The notes beneath the pieces were generated by a model, which was given only the letters and a program-made list of their open reading frames with translations, was not told the DNA's origin and searched no databases. From Sanguinoderma infundibulare (Eukaryota; Basidiomycota; Agaricomycetes; Polyporales; Polyporaceae), in contig JAVLRN010000006.1 of NCBI GenBank assembly GCA_032821775.1, forward strand, positions 62,001 through 126,000: a DNA stretch of 64,000 nucleotides. The letters are read 5' to 3'. This document shows positions 9,338 to 19,525 of this stretch, piece after piece. How positions within the stretch are numbered: position 1 is the first letter of the stretch; every line of letters starts with the position of its first letter. The position numbers and the translations under genes are program-made.

Positions 9338-10371
9338 TCAACAAGTGCGATGACGAGGAGACCGACAGAGGTCACGAGCACGAAGAGACAAGAGCCCCAT
9401 CAGACTCGTCTGCACAGTGGTGTTGCGCAGGAGCTGGGGGTTCTTCACGAGTTTTACATACTGGTGCGGATGGTGGGGGCGCCGCCTCCGGCCTTTGCGG
9501 CAGTCGGTCTTCTGTCCTTCGGGGCTCCGTGCGCAGAGGAGCTTGTGGATAACGATGATCGTCGTTGGGCATGCTAGGACACAGATCTGGCCTTGGGCCG
9601 CCTGAGGGTGGGTACGACAGTTGACCGGGCGGAGCAGCGGGCGGGTACGGGACGCTGTACTGATTCCACATTGAGCATGCAGAGGAGGTGGGGCGCAGCC
9701 TGGTTGGGGATATCCAGGTTGCGCGGGGTATGTTGGAGGAGGGCCGCTGTAGGCGGGCAGAGGAGGGGCGTGCTGAATGGGCTGTGCGGGGGTGCTCTGG
9801 AACTGGCACTGGAAGAGGCCGTCGAGCTCGGAGTTCTTTAGGACCTGCTGGCAGTATGACACTGCCTGCGAGGTTGGCTGGACGACGCGCGACTCGTTGA
9901 GCATGGAAACGCGGTTTATTAGCGCGACACCGATAGAGACGCACCGTGTTGCGCGGCTGCTGCACGAAGACCTGGGTGAGCTTGATCATGGTCGCGTCGC
10001 TGTTGAGCGTCTTCGCGAGGTCGATCATCGCGTCCGCCGCATTCCGCTGGTCGCAGGGACCGGCAGCGTCGAGGAGCGTCGAGAATGCGGTCACGGAGAC
10101 CGGGTTGCACTTCTCAGTGCCACCAGCCGCGAGCTGTCAAAATGAAAGTCAACGGTCGCTCTCACGGTTCGAAAACTGTCAAAAAAGTCGTGGATGAAGT
10201 GCGCGGGGCGAACTGGACACCTACACAAGCCTGCTCCCAGAGCGCAGTCGAAGCAGAGATGGTTTGGGCGATGCGTTTGTTGAGAGGCGCGCCCTGGGCG
10301 TATGGATAAGGGTGTGTGTGCGTGGGCGGTACTTCCTGGGGATGGTACATGTATTGACTGTCGGACGCCAT
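9338..10371 (-). CDS. Conserved Agaricomycete-type protein of unknown function (unit 1)
   Basis: Exons on the minus strand: 10371-10225, 10133-9945 and 9877 downward, joined by GTAGGT...GACAG and GTGCGT...TCCAG introns, both in phase. The product contains EKCNPVSVTAFSTLLDAAGPC, then QQPRNTPTSQAVSYCQQ and KNSELDGLFQCQF. From memory this pattern (CNPxS, QQPRNTP, YCQQ, ELxGLxQCQF) belongs to an uncharacterised basidiomycete family; conserved Cys residues suggest structure. After a Pro/Tyr-rich region (YSGPPPTYPAQPGYPQPG) the frame becomes unconvincing, while another frame continues Pro/Tyr-rich (QYSVPYPPAAPPGQLSYPP). A frame shift near 9690 or a missed intron is therefore likely, and the stop at 9338 may be wrong. 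No signal peptide is seen. Confidence 0.5.
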
Positions 10372-11053
10372 TTGGGACGGAAGATGGCGGGATGGGGGGG
10401 CGGCTGTCGATAGTAGCGCGGACCGGGGGCTCTAGAGCGGTCGGACGCGAGAGCGTGGCCAAGCGTTGAGTAAGAAGTTGTGGAGGCTATGCTGAAACGT
10501 GCAGACTGATCAGCGAGCGCATTGTGGGATGTGGAAGAGGACCGGACATGGTCATGAGTGGTGGTGGGAGGGAGACACGCACTGAAAGAGTCTGGGGGTC
10601 ATCAAAGGCACATGGAGGAGGCAAAGACGCGTCAAAAGGGAGCGGGGGCTACATAGATAGCATGGGAGTGAGAAGGCAAGGTTTGCCGCGGGGAATGACG
10701 GCCGGTCTGCATGCGGGATAGGACGAACTGGGAGTGATAGTACGCCCATCCCGTTCACGATCTCCGTGCTCACGACACTGATTCCATCCACCCGAAACTC
10801 AAAGTTCTCCTCGTCCAGGTCCTGGTGCAGGATTCCGACCGGCCCGTTGCCATCCCCGTCCTCGCTTGATGACAATGACGATGCGCACTCGACGCTCTCT
10901 GGAGGTCATCTCGACTTTTTCTGTCAAGTTGTCCTCCCGCGCCTTCTCCATCCTTCCCACTCTCACACTCCGACCGCGACCTCTTCACCTCCTTCCCTTC
11001 CCTCTCCGCCGCAAGCTCAGAGCCCTCGCGGTTTGCATGCTTCGCCAGTTACC
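10372..11053. other. Gene-poor stretch with coding-like minus-strand patches (unit 1)
   Basis: No complete gene could be built. On the minus strand 10741-10875 reads as an acidic peptide (SSSEDGDGNGPVGILHQDLD...), and about 10900-11030 reads as a charged peptide (AKHANREGSELAAEREGKE...). These may be exons or decayed exons of the gene remnant at 11054-11673. A ~50-bp segment at 10855-10905 resembles 11645-11690. Confidence 0.35.
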
Positions 11054-11673
11054 TGCACTCCTGGATCTTCGCGAGCAGCACCTTCTTCTTGAGCCGCCCG
11101 AGCTCGCGCTGCATGGGCTACTTACTGTCCGCCTCTGGATCCAATGCGGCGGCCTCTGAAAGCGTAGCGCGAAAGAGTGCGTCGTGCTCGGGGTCGAGGG
11201 CATGGAGGTCGTGTTTTGAGGTCGGCAGGGGTTGCTGTTCAGCGCGCGGGTACAATGTTGAGACAGGAATGCATTCGAGGGGGACAAGATGACTTACTGG
11301 GCATGAGGTATTTTGAATTGAGCGTGGTGAGGAGGGGAGAGTCCATTGCGGACTCGGACAGCTACCATGATTGAGTTAGCTGAGCTGCATGCGATGAAAA
11401 CAGGAAAAGACGCACAGAGCTACCGTGCCAAGACAGTAGTCGAACAAACCGCGGAGTCTCTGACTGCGTTCCAGCCCACTCCGCATCAAGGAGAGTCCAT
11501 ACAGCGCCGTCTGGCCCGACGGTGAAGTTGACTACGGGGACGGCGAAGTCGACTACAAGTACGAGTGACGAAGACAACATGCCCTCCTCAGGGAACCGTG
11601 TATAGAACAGCGTGGAGGCACTGACGCACATCAGTAACCGGTCCCGTCCTCGCTCGATGACCACGATGCGCAC
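11054..11673 (-). pseudogene. Gene remnant, possibly tRNA m7G methyltransferase WD40 subunit (Trm82-like) tail (unit 1)
   Basis: Minus-strand segments look like the end of a protein: FAVPVVNFTVGPDGAVWTLL followed by DAEWAG, then MDSPLLTTLNSKYLMPS, then a segment with LDPEHDALFRATLSEAAALD. This order resembles the C-terminal part of fungal Trm82/WDR4, judged from memory only. In the last segment the frame reads ...EADSK, then an in-frame TAG (11120-11118), then PMQRELGRLKKKVLLAKIQE. A nonsense mutation or an unusual splice is therefore needed. No WD40 propeller is visible upstream. Best regarded as a truncated remnant; the identity is uncertain. Confidence 0.33.
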
Positions 11674-11695
11674 TCAACGCTCTCTGGAGGCTGGC

Positions 11696-12731
11696 TAGGT
11701 GCAGAAGAGGCGTCTTTCGAAAGAATCCAAAGCGACGAGCAAACAGACAATTAGCTCACCTTGCAAGTTGTGTAATAGTTGTAGGAGACCGTGTAGAGGC
11801 CGTTGTCGCACTGTAGTAGTCATGAGTCGATGACCGGGGGCCAAGACATAAGAGAAGGGACGGATGGGTCAAGGGAGAAGGGGGAAGGGGGAAGGGAGGT
11901 AGACAGGGAAGGGTGGGGAGACGTCCGAAGGGATCCAAGTCCCCGTTCACGACCGACAGCGTGGCCAAAGCAATGCAAACAGAAGGGTAAACCAATTCGC
12001 TTAGCCATGTCGCGACATGGATTTGATGAGCTCTTCTGTTGGGCGCCCAGGGGTCTTCGTGGATGGTTCGTCAGCTGAGACACGGCTGTATCCACAGAGT
12101 TGTTCCGGGTTGGCGTGTGTGCAGGGTTCCGCAGTGGTGGGCAGGGCGAGCGGCCCTCGGAGGTGTCTGGAAGGGCGTCTTGCTCTGCAATCCCAGGATG
12201 ATTGGCAGCTTGCGTGAGCGACTCCCATTCGCTTCTTCAGAGTTTACAGTCAGTAATTGGAGAGACCAGGCCGGATCCAGAGGGAACATCACTCTGGAAC
12301 AATTCCAATTGGCGGTATGTGTCGTGGAGACGACCGCGGTTCGACGCAAATCAGTTGCAAGGATTCTGTCCCTGGCGGCGACTTTGTGCAACCTCATGTG
12401 CCCGCAGGCGGCCCGCAGCATCATGAATGATAAAATTACATACCAAGAGAGCCTTAAATGTGCGGATCTTCACGGATATAGAGACGGGTTGCCGAAGATG
12501 ATAGTGGGGATAATCAAGCAGATCAAGCGCCAGAGGAGGCGCGGATGAGTGGACGAAATAGGAAATAGTCCTCGCTTGTCCACTCACTGCCACACGGTCA
12601 CCATCTACATACTGAGTCCGGCCACGAACAGTCTCGACGTCTAAGCTCCCCGTGACTGTAGTACGACTATACTAGCTGGAGACGAAATTATAGTATCTGG
12701 TACACTACTGGCAACACTCGAAGACCGCCGA
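11696..12731. other. About 1 kb without a recognised gene (unit 1)
   Basis: This stretch contains a strand-biased purine run at about 11868-11934 (repeated GGGAAGG and GGGAGA). A minus-strand peptide, CDNGLYTVSYNYYTTCK, ends at a GTGAGC donor near 11760 and could be an isolated exon. The open frames at 12039-12548 show no family motif. Confidence 0.4.
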
Positions 12732-13439
12732 CTACCAGTCCTCAATCGGGTCATCCTCCAACTCGCAGCCATATGGACTCGGAACCCTACGTACAGGACT
12801 CTCGTCCTCGCTGAAGCTCGTAATCGGGTCTGACAACAGCTCTCTGCCCTCCGCCCGGCGCTCCGCGCTCTCCGTCACTCGCCTCGCTGACTTGGGTCCG
12901 TTCCGGACGTACCGGCCTTGTCGAAGGTCGAGCGGGTCCTTCTTGGGGCGGTACTTCCTTTTCTTTATGTCGGAACGGCCGAGGTCTGGCACGATGCCGT
13001 CGTGAAGAGGACCAGGAGCACAGCTCTCCAGGTTGTCGAGAGCGGCGCGGTACTCCTCGTCGGTGACGGGCTTGAAGCGCATCCGCCCGCTCTTCCACAA
13101 GCGAGCAATGCGGGAGATGTTGACGAGCCCCGTGATGTTGCTAAGGTTGGTGAAGGGGACATTTTGTGGCCAGCCGACGAGTTTGATGCGAAGAGCGAGG
13201 AAGACGAACTTGCGGTACGCGCTGAGTGTCCAGCGCATCTTGCATCCTTTGATACCGGACACTCGCGCTAGCACGACGATAGAGGCATGAACAATGGTGA
13301 GTGAGCTGTCAGATGCACGTAAATGAAAATACTCACAGAGCTCACTGTCCATAGACTGTCTTGTGTTCCCTCGGATGCTGCCTTCGCGACGCGCATAGTC
13401 CCTGCGGATGGTGTCGCCCACAGGGCGGAACCCCACCAT
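12732..13439 (-). CDS. Hypothetical protein with GWPxxVPFxNLS motif (unit 1)
   Basis: From the ATG at 13439 (MVGFRPVGDTIRRDYARREG) the frame is open for 235 aa. A canonical 69-bp GTGAGT...CTAG segment (13336-13268) has a length divisible by three and is probably an intron, which would give 212 aa and join to SRVSGIKGCKMRW. The centre reads LVGWPQNVPFTNLSNITGL, then LWKSGRMRFKPVTDEEY. From memory this GWP..VPF.NLS...W..G pattern is common in expanded Agaricomycete hypothetical proteins of unknown role. The C-terminus is basic and then acidic (ELEDDPIEDW). The frame is unchanged in all four complete units. Confidence 0.55.
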   Translation of the reverse strand: MVGFRPVGDTIRRDYARREGSIRGNTRQSMDSELCEYFHLRASDSSLTIVHASIVVLARVSGIKGCKMRWTLSAYRKFVFLALRIKLVGWPQNVPFTNLSNITGLVNISRIARLWKSGRMRFKPVTDEEYRAALDNLESCAPGPLHDGIVPDLGRSDIKKRKYRPKKDPLDLRQGRYVRNGPKSARRVTESAERRAEGRELLSDPITSFSEDESPVRRVPSPYGCELEDDPIEDW

Positions 13440-14229
13440 TGTCAGGTGTCGGAGGGTGGAGAGGGTCAAACGACGAGGATGCGGGTACGAGTGTGATGTG
13501 AGGGGATGAGGTAGACTGTTTGGAGCCACGCTCCAGTAATTGAGTGAGGCGCCTTCCGTGGTCGCATCTGGCTTACTGAGTATATCACGACACATCCAGG
13601 TATGCATAGTGCGCAGTATGATGCGACTCCTCTTTTTTTGGCTCGATGTTTCCAGGACTCGGCCGTTCCAGCCACGATGCTCTGCAGTGGTTACCCAGCC
13701 AGCCGGACACCTGGAGTCAGTTGGAATCAGCTACGTGGCGAGCTGCGATGCATCGGACTCATTTTTTCCAGGTTAGTGTTATCATCTGTTACGTATTAGT
13801 GAGAGCAAGCCCTAGACTTGAGCGCAAAGCGGCCGCTCAATCGGAATCATCAAATTTGTTTCCACCAAGGCGGACCAAAATATTCCAGCATGTATCCGAG
13901 ATTTGGAGCATGAACTTGAAGAACGTCTACACTGCATTCTCGTTTGACGCGAACACTGTGGGCTTCGCCACACTGAAGTAGGGTTTGGCTTGCATGATTG
14001 TGATGGCAGCTCCAGTAGTCCTCAGTGAAAGACTCTGTTTGAGCTTCGGGCTGGGCTGGTAACCGGCATGAATAGAATATACGTGTCCATACTTGATGTA
14101 TTTGTACTGCTACAATATTCGTCTGTGCAATCATCCTCGTGAGCTATATGAAGTCGTCCGAATGCAGAGCAGGTGCAAAGTCTATTACCGTCCCTTTCGA
14201 GCCTGTCGCTCCTTCCGACTAGTATTGCC
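13440..14229. other. Spacer without recognised gene (unit 1)
   Basis: This contains the upstream region of the GWP-motif gene. The plus-strand open frame 13646-13981 has no recognisable domain and no clear splice support. Confidence 0.4.
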
Positions 14230-15192
14230 TCAATTGGCACGCTTGCCAGTGGGCGCGGGGACTGCCGGTCGATGGATAGTGCCTTCGAGCACACCATGCA
14301 CCATCCCAAAGGTGGCCCTGTCTCCGGTAATTATGACCTCATCAACCAACGTTTGAAAGTGCAGTGCGTAGAGCCACCACAGATTCGCTGTCCACGCTGA
14401 ACTTGTGGGGACCTCACAAATGTGACGGTAGGGCCTAGAATGCCCAGCAACATCTTCGTCATTCGAACGACCATACAAGATGCAGAGCTCCAGCCTATGC
14501 AGTCGACGGCTGCCTGCGGCGAGATGGGTCTTGAGGAGTGACTGTGCGCGCTGTTCCGGATTGAGAGATGAATTAGTTTGCATAATGATATGTACATGGC
14601 GTAAATCACCGTGGTATACCGAGGCAACTCGGAGATCAAAATCAATGATTCCCACCGGGTCTCGCGTATCGCAACATGCGTCTCGCCCGGACGCCGAGGT
14701 CGTAGATTCAGATGTGCGATGACCGTCCCTTGACGACGGTGGGGGAATGCCGAATCGTAGCAGATCAAGATGCGAATATGAAGGTTCCGAGCGTGCGGAC
14801 GCGACGCCGACCATCGCGTGTGTCGTTAGGAACCCTTGTGGATCCTCCGAGCGGTTGTGCAGCATCGAAACAGGGAGCCGGCACCCGAGATCTGGAATAT
14901 TGATTGGGCCCGCAGGCCTGCACATGTCACAGACCGTGAGATCCTCCGTATCCATACTAAGAACATGAAGCTCGCTGATTCGAGCTGGCTCACCGCCTCT
15001 GGGTACCCAGCATGTCTCGACATGGAACTGCACGCTTGCCAGGTCGTGCCGGTGTCGCCTTCCGCCGAGTCCCGTCCGTGCCAATCGTTCGATGTCATCT
15101 GTCGCTCGGTGGCTCGGGCACAAGCGGGCGCCGAAGAATACCTGAGAACCTCGGTTTGGACCAGGGGGCTGGCTGCGGCGGCCAAAGTACAT
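14230..15192 (-). CDS. Hypothetical 320-aa open frame (unit 1)
   Basis: Uninterrupted from the ATG at 15192 (MYFGRRSQPPG) to the stop at 14230. The composition is balanced rather than low-complexity, with segments such as ISELHVLSMDTEDLTVCDMC and VDEVIITGDRATFGMVHGVL that could belong to a leucine-rich or F-box-type C-terminus, but no diagnostic motif is present. Its length in CpG-rich DNA could also be chance. Between units it differs by single CpG changes that alter residues: codon 178 reads Thr in unit 1 and Met in units 2-4. Confidence 0.35.
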   Translation of the reverse strand: MYFGRRSQPPGPNRGSQVFFGARLCPSHRATDDIERLARTGLGGRRHRHDLASVQFHVETCWVPRGGEPARISELHVLSMDTEDLTVCDMCRPAGPINIPDLGCRLPVSMLHNRSEDPQGFLTTHAMVGVASARSEPSYSHLDLLRFGIPPPSSRDGHRTSESTTSASGRDACCDTRDPVGIIDFDLRVASVYHGDLRHVHIIMQTNSSLNPEQRAQSLLKTHLAAGSRRLHRLELCILYGRSNDEDVAGHSRPYRHICEVPTSSAWTANLWWLYALHFQTLVDEVIITGDRATFGMVHGVLEGTIHRPAVPAPTGKRAN

Positions 15193-16740
15193 CAAGAGCA
15201 CTAGATGATAAAATTATTCGCGTCCATTCATGACGACCGCAGTCCTCGCATGTGCGCTAGGGACGAATGTGATGCCGCACGACCGCACAAGACAACGCCC
15301 AGACCCCGGGCTGCAAAGGCTGGACGTTTCGAATGCTTAGCGAGCGGATGCATCGTGCGATTGCGGAGCTATGATGAAGCTGTTTCTGCACGGACAAATG
15401 TCAAATGTTAGTTGTGCCTCTGTCATAAATACGATCATCCAGGATCCACGACGACAGGCAAAGGCTGGGTTGGGGATAAGGGTCGAGCGTTGAACATCAA
15501 GGCGTGAGGTGAAGCAGGGGACAGGGACGTGAGCAGTGGATGGGCTTATGCCAGGAACTAGGCTCAGGGCGATGGTCGCGGCGGCGAAGATAGGCAAGCG
15601 CGACCGTACGTTCGCGCTTAGGATGTGAGGTTGACGACGGTGATTCGATTGATGGACACCGGCGGCGTCTGCTTCACTTGATACCGCTTCGAGTGCGGAT
15701 CGTGACGAGAACGAGGCCTGGAAGCGGGCATGTCGGTGGCATGTGGGTCAGTTTCGCGGCAGAGCAATAGCCTCCCCTGAAGAAGCGCAGTATTAAAGAC
15801 CTGAAGAGGGGACGTAAATGGCTCAGTACTCACCTGCCTTGTACACACCCCACCCGCCGGTACGTCTTGTCTCGGGCTGGCAGCTTCCTCTCTACACACT
15901 GACGATGCTCCTCAGGCCCATTGCACACGATCCGGCGCGTGACGTCCGAGGTACGTCCTCTCCGCGAGAGTGTTGTCCACACATCCGCGCTAACCGTTCG
16001 ACATACAGCGCCGCGGCGACGTCGAAAGGTGGGCTGCACACCGAATGAAGGTATGTCAGTCAATCTAAAGTACTTGAGGTTAACGCTCACAGTGTCCTTG
16101 ATTTGTAGGTAATGGCTGTCCGGAACCCGTCGTGACGATCGCCGGCATTGGGCGGAGGCGGGGCGACGGCGACAAAGGTTAGAGCAGGGGCGCGACCGCT
16201 TCTTGACCGGGTTTCGGCGGAATGAAACGAACGAGTAGGTCTTGCTGTTGTTCCCACGGGTGAGCATTACTGACTCTCGGTTCGCTTTGGTGCGGTCTTG
16301 GTAGTGCGCCGGCGGCGTTCTTGCACGGTGACTTATGCGATTGCCGAGGGTGAGGTCCGAGGTGTTCGAGGTCGGGGATTGCAGCTATGCGTGCTTCAGT
16401 GCAGACACTGGAAGACCGACGGCCCGGTTCGTGTACGAGTTATAGAGTGCGACATAGTTGATTGCTGCGGGAATCGAGGTGACGAGGACAACGGGATGGG
16501 ATGGTACCTGTCTCAAGTCCGCGTCTCTGTCGAGCTTGGTTCGAGTTCAAGTGGCGCTGCGCGCGTGGGGTTGCGTTGGTTATGACGCGACACGACTCGT
16601 GGGGGTTTCTTCTTCTGAGCCAGGAATGGAGCCGGGGCAATGGCTGGGAGCGCAGATCATAACGGCGGGGTGGAGGGGAAGACGCAGTGAGGAGCAGGTG
16701 CACCGTCGCATCTGGTGACCTTCCCTATTGTAAGAGAGTG
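15193..16740 (-). other. Probable multi-exon minus-strand gene, not resolved (unit 1)
   Basis: Two canonical 57-bp introns are visible on the minus strand: 16090-16034 (GTGAGC...GTGCAG, with TTGACTGAC as a likely branch site) and 15833-15777 (GTGAGT...CTTCAG). Exonic sequence is therefore expected on both sides. A hydrophobic segment (PIFAAATIALSLVPGI) is encoded near 15590-15545. I could not decide the frame between the introns or a product. Confidence 0.3.
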
Positions 16741-16986
16741 TTAAACCAAGGCCAGAATCGGCCACGATGTTCGGAGACACAGGGCCGTTCTCCAACGTCT
16801 GCTCTCCGAGTCGTGCTTCAGTCGTGGGGTGTTCAGCGACGCGTCCTCGTCCTCGCCCTCCACCAACGCCAACAGTCTCGGCGAGGGGACATTGAGCAGC
16901 CGCTCCCGCCCGCGTTCGCACTCCCTGAGCGCGAACCCGAGCTCCTTCCACAGCCGGTCGTACGCCGGCAACGCCGGGGTGGTCAT
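16741..16986 (-). CDS. Small helical hypothetical protein, 81 aa (unit 1)
   Basis: The frame begins MTTPALPAYDRLWKELGFAL and continues RECERGRERLLNVPSPRLLALVEGEDEDAS, a plausible amphipathic helix followed by an acidic loop. The last ~20 residues look less natural, so a further exon may replace them. No family recognised. Confidence 0.35.
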   Translation of the reverse strand: MTTPALPAYDRLWKELGFALRECERGRERLLNVPSPRLLALVEGEDEDASLNTPRLKHDSESRRWRTALCLRTSWPILALV

Positions 16987-17641
16987 GGACGTTCGACGTT
17001 GATGTTGAGTCGTCCATGATCCTGGGAGTCTTGACACAATCATACACTTGTACTCGGCTCTACCAGTGTCTATTCACTGTGGAGGCCATGCCGCCATCCA
17101 TTCAGGTACTAGCGAGCTCGGTAGACGTTCAGGAACGTGGACGCCACAAATGGCCTTGCTGGCCCCATAATCAGTCGACTAGCTGGAGAAGGGCAGTCCT
17201 AATCGATTTCCTTCAGGCCGAGGTCGAGACACGTACCTACTATCGCTCTCGTCGGAGCTTCTGTGTGCATTCTGGCTGTCCCCTTGGACCCGTTCTCCGC
17301 GTTTCCGCCGGGCAGTGAAGATTGGGACTGGGATTATCTGTGCTTCTGTACGCGTGAATTGAGAGGGCCTATCCGGATGGAACCTGGCTGGGAACCTTGA
17401 GCTTATCCTTTACGCTCGCCGCTACGAGAGAAGCACATGCCTCGGGTGATATCAGAGTCGAGTCGAGATGGAGACGGCGGCAGGAGACCAGCGTCGGCTG
17501 GATTCATTGATTCGATCTCGGTGGCGTGGACGGGCCGGAAACTTCGATCTCAGATTCGCGCGCATAAATGATCGAAGCCTGGCATGTGAGCAGCGACTGC
17601 CCACCTCGATCCCACACCTCCCTGCCAGAGACCCGACGTGC
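16987..17641. other. End of unit 1, no recognised gene
   Basis: The plus-strand open frame 17016-17318 lacks a domain. The region ends at the junction with unit 2 (CCCGACGTGC joined to GGCGACGAG at 17641/17642). Confidence 0.45.
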
Positions 17642-18004
17642 GGCGACGAGAGCGGTGAGTAACGAGACGCGTCATTGCACGCCGGCGCTCCTCTGGCCTG
17701 CCAAGTCGGCCAGGAACTCACGCAATACGCAGTTGTCAAGTGGCGTGCAAACCGGTATGATACGGACAGTCGAGCGCGAGCTCTGAACGCCTGGTTGTGC
17801 AAGTAGCAATGCGAGTGCAAGGTGCCGCACTCGCACAGCCAGTCGGCCGAGGACGGAGGTCGTGAACAAGATTTAAATACCGGGCAACGCGCCTTAACGC
17901 TCTCCGTCGTCCCTCCACCACCCGCTTCGACTCGGACAGGCCATCCAGTCAAGTCCACTAGACCTTTACATGTTATCCTTGGCGACCTCTAGATAATTCC
18001 CCCA
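17642..18004. promoter_or_regulatory. Relict RIB3/carrier upstream region (unit 2; also 31042-31404, 44442-44804, 57842-58204)
   Basis: Homologous to 3758-4124 but no longer next to RIB3 coding sequence. It contains several substitutions relative to unit 1. The TATA-like run before the carrier is changed to TTTACATGTT. It may still act as an orphan promoter towards module B on the minus strand. Confidence 0.5.
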
Positions 18005-19525
18005 ATGGCCCACCTTGCACCCTCCGGAAAGTGGGACGCTAGGTCCGTCGACGTGTCATGGCTACTCTGATAACCTGCTCACCGCCCCGTCTTCAGGTAT
18101 CTTGGCCCCGTCCCCCACGATGCGAGCTACTACACCAAGTGTATGCTTGGCGGTGCTCTGCATGCCACTTCACCCACGCCAGTATCACGCCTCTGGATGT
18201 CACAAAATGCAACATGCAGGTGTGTGCCCACTCTGCTTTCCGCACCTGAATCCCTTCCTTCTCTTGTCGCACCCGCTTTCCGCACCACTCGCCCTTCGTC
18301 CCCACCCCCTCCACGGACTCCTTGCTCGGCGGACGTGGTCTCCTTGTTCGATCCTGACCGAGCGCGCTGCCACGGTTCTTTCGTTCGTTATCCGCATGTC
18401 TTCCGCCTTTTCTTCCGCCTGCCCATCCTCTGCCGCTTCCGCCAAGCGTTCCTGCCCTCGCGCGACCAGTGCGCTGCCTTGTCCTGCTCCCCGTCCTCTC
18501 CCGCGCACGTTCGCGTTCGAGACGTGCGGTCCTCGACAACTCCAATCGGAGCGGGGAAGTAGGCGTGCACAGTCCCGCGTGGACCGACGGAATGATCGCC
18601 CCTTGTACGCAACGACGCTGACCTCGATCCTTCCCTCCGACAGGTGAGCCCTGCAAAATACAAGGGTCTCGTCTCCGGCCTGCGCACCCTCGTCGCCGAG
18701 GAGGGCTCCAACGGTCTCTGGAAGGGCTTCGGCCCCACCTTCGTCGGCTACTCGCTCCAGGGCCTCTTCAAGTACGGTCTCTACGAGGTCTTCAAGGACA
18801 TGTACATGAACATCGCCGGCGAGGAGGCCTCGGCGCAGTACAAGCCCGCCATCTGGCTGGCCGGCTCCGCCTCGGCCGAGGTCTTTGCTGACATCGCGCT
18901 CTGCCCGCTCGAGATGACCAAGGTCAAGATCCAGACGTCGCCCGCCGGCACCTTCCCCGTCCCCATGTTCGCCGCCCTCAAGGAGATGAGCGTCCGGAGC
19001 GCCGAGACCCGCTACCCCTTCGGCTCCCTCGTCCCCCTCTGGTCCCGTCAGGTGCGCCACCTCATCTTCGCCGTTGTTGTTTATGTTTGTGTTTGTGGGA
19101 GCGACCCCGACTGACGTCACGCACCGCTTCTTCACATGACATCTGCGCAGATCCCATACACGATGGCCAAGTTCTGCTTCTACGAGTACATCGTCAGCCT
19201 CTTCTACCGCCACGTCTTCACCGGGCCCAAGGAGAGCTACGGCAAGCCGACGCAGCTCGGCGTCACCTTCGCCTCCGGCTACATCGCCGGCATCATCTGC
19301 GCCGTCGTCTCCCACCCCGCCGACTCGCTCGTCTCGCTCATGGGCAAGCCCGAGAACAAGGGCAAGGCCCTCGGCCAGATCGCGTCCGAGACCAGCGTCC
19401 TCACGCTCGCCACCAAGGGCCTCGGCACGCGCGTGCTCATGATTGGTACCCTTACCGGCTTCCAGTGGTGGATCTACGACTCGTTCAAGACCGCGATGGG
19501 CCTTGGGACGACTGGCGGCAAGTAG
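18005..19525 (+). pseudogene. PIC2: Phosphate carrier, frameshifted (unit 2)
   Basis: Exon equivalents are 18005-18042, 18097-18219, 18644-19051 and 19151-19525. Exon 2 is 123 bp instead of 124: one T is missing after GGCGGTGCTCT, inside transmembrane helix 1. With normal splicing the frame meets TGA at the start of exon 3, so about 54 residues would be made. Beyond the deletion the sequence still encodes THASITPLDVTK in the old frame, and exons 3 and 4 stay fully open (one residue change, Gly to Ser, in repeat 3). No insertion is present in the 424-bp intron. Confidence 0.85.

Larger units (their letters stand above)
3758..17641. repeat. Tandem array unit 1 (diverged module A + module B)
   Basis: Homology to unit 2 begins at GGCGACGAG (3758 = 17642). 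The unit is 13,884 bp, 484 bp longer than the others. Most of the excess is the 452-bp insertion in the carrier intron; smaller indels give the rest. Up to 7676 it differs from units 2-5 at many positions. From 7677 on it is almost identical to them: the differences I found are at 9010, 9283 and 14666, plus a few private to other units. It holds the intact copies of the carrier and the Ser/Pro-rich gene. Confidence 0.95.

Noticed and set aside
3758..17641. Ribosomal DNA unit or giant transposon (Starship-like) as the repeat unit
   Set aside because: No rRNA sequence, tyrosine recombinase or other mobility gene was recognised in the unit.
17452..17958. 168-aa minus-strand frame crossing the unit 1/unit 2 junction as a fusion gene
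   Set aside because: It joins non-coding RIB3 upstream sequence to the end of module B; there is no domain and no splice logic.
18200..19315. 371-aa minus-strand open frame, repeated in every unit
   Set aside because: It lies antisense to the carrier exons and consists of Asp/Gly/Ala/Leu-rich low-complexity sequence, the expected shadow of a GC-rich coding strand.
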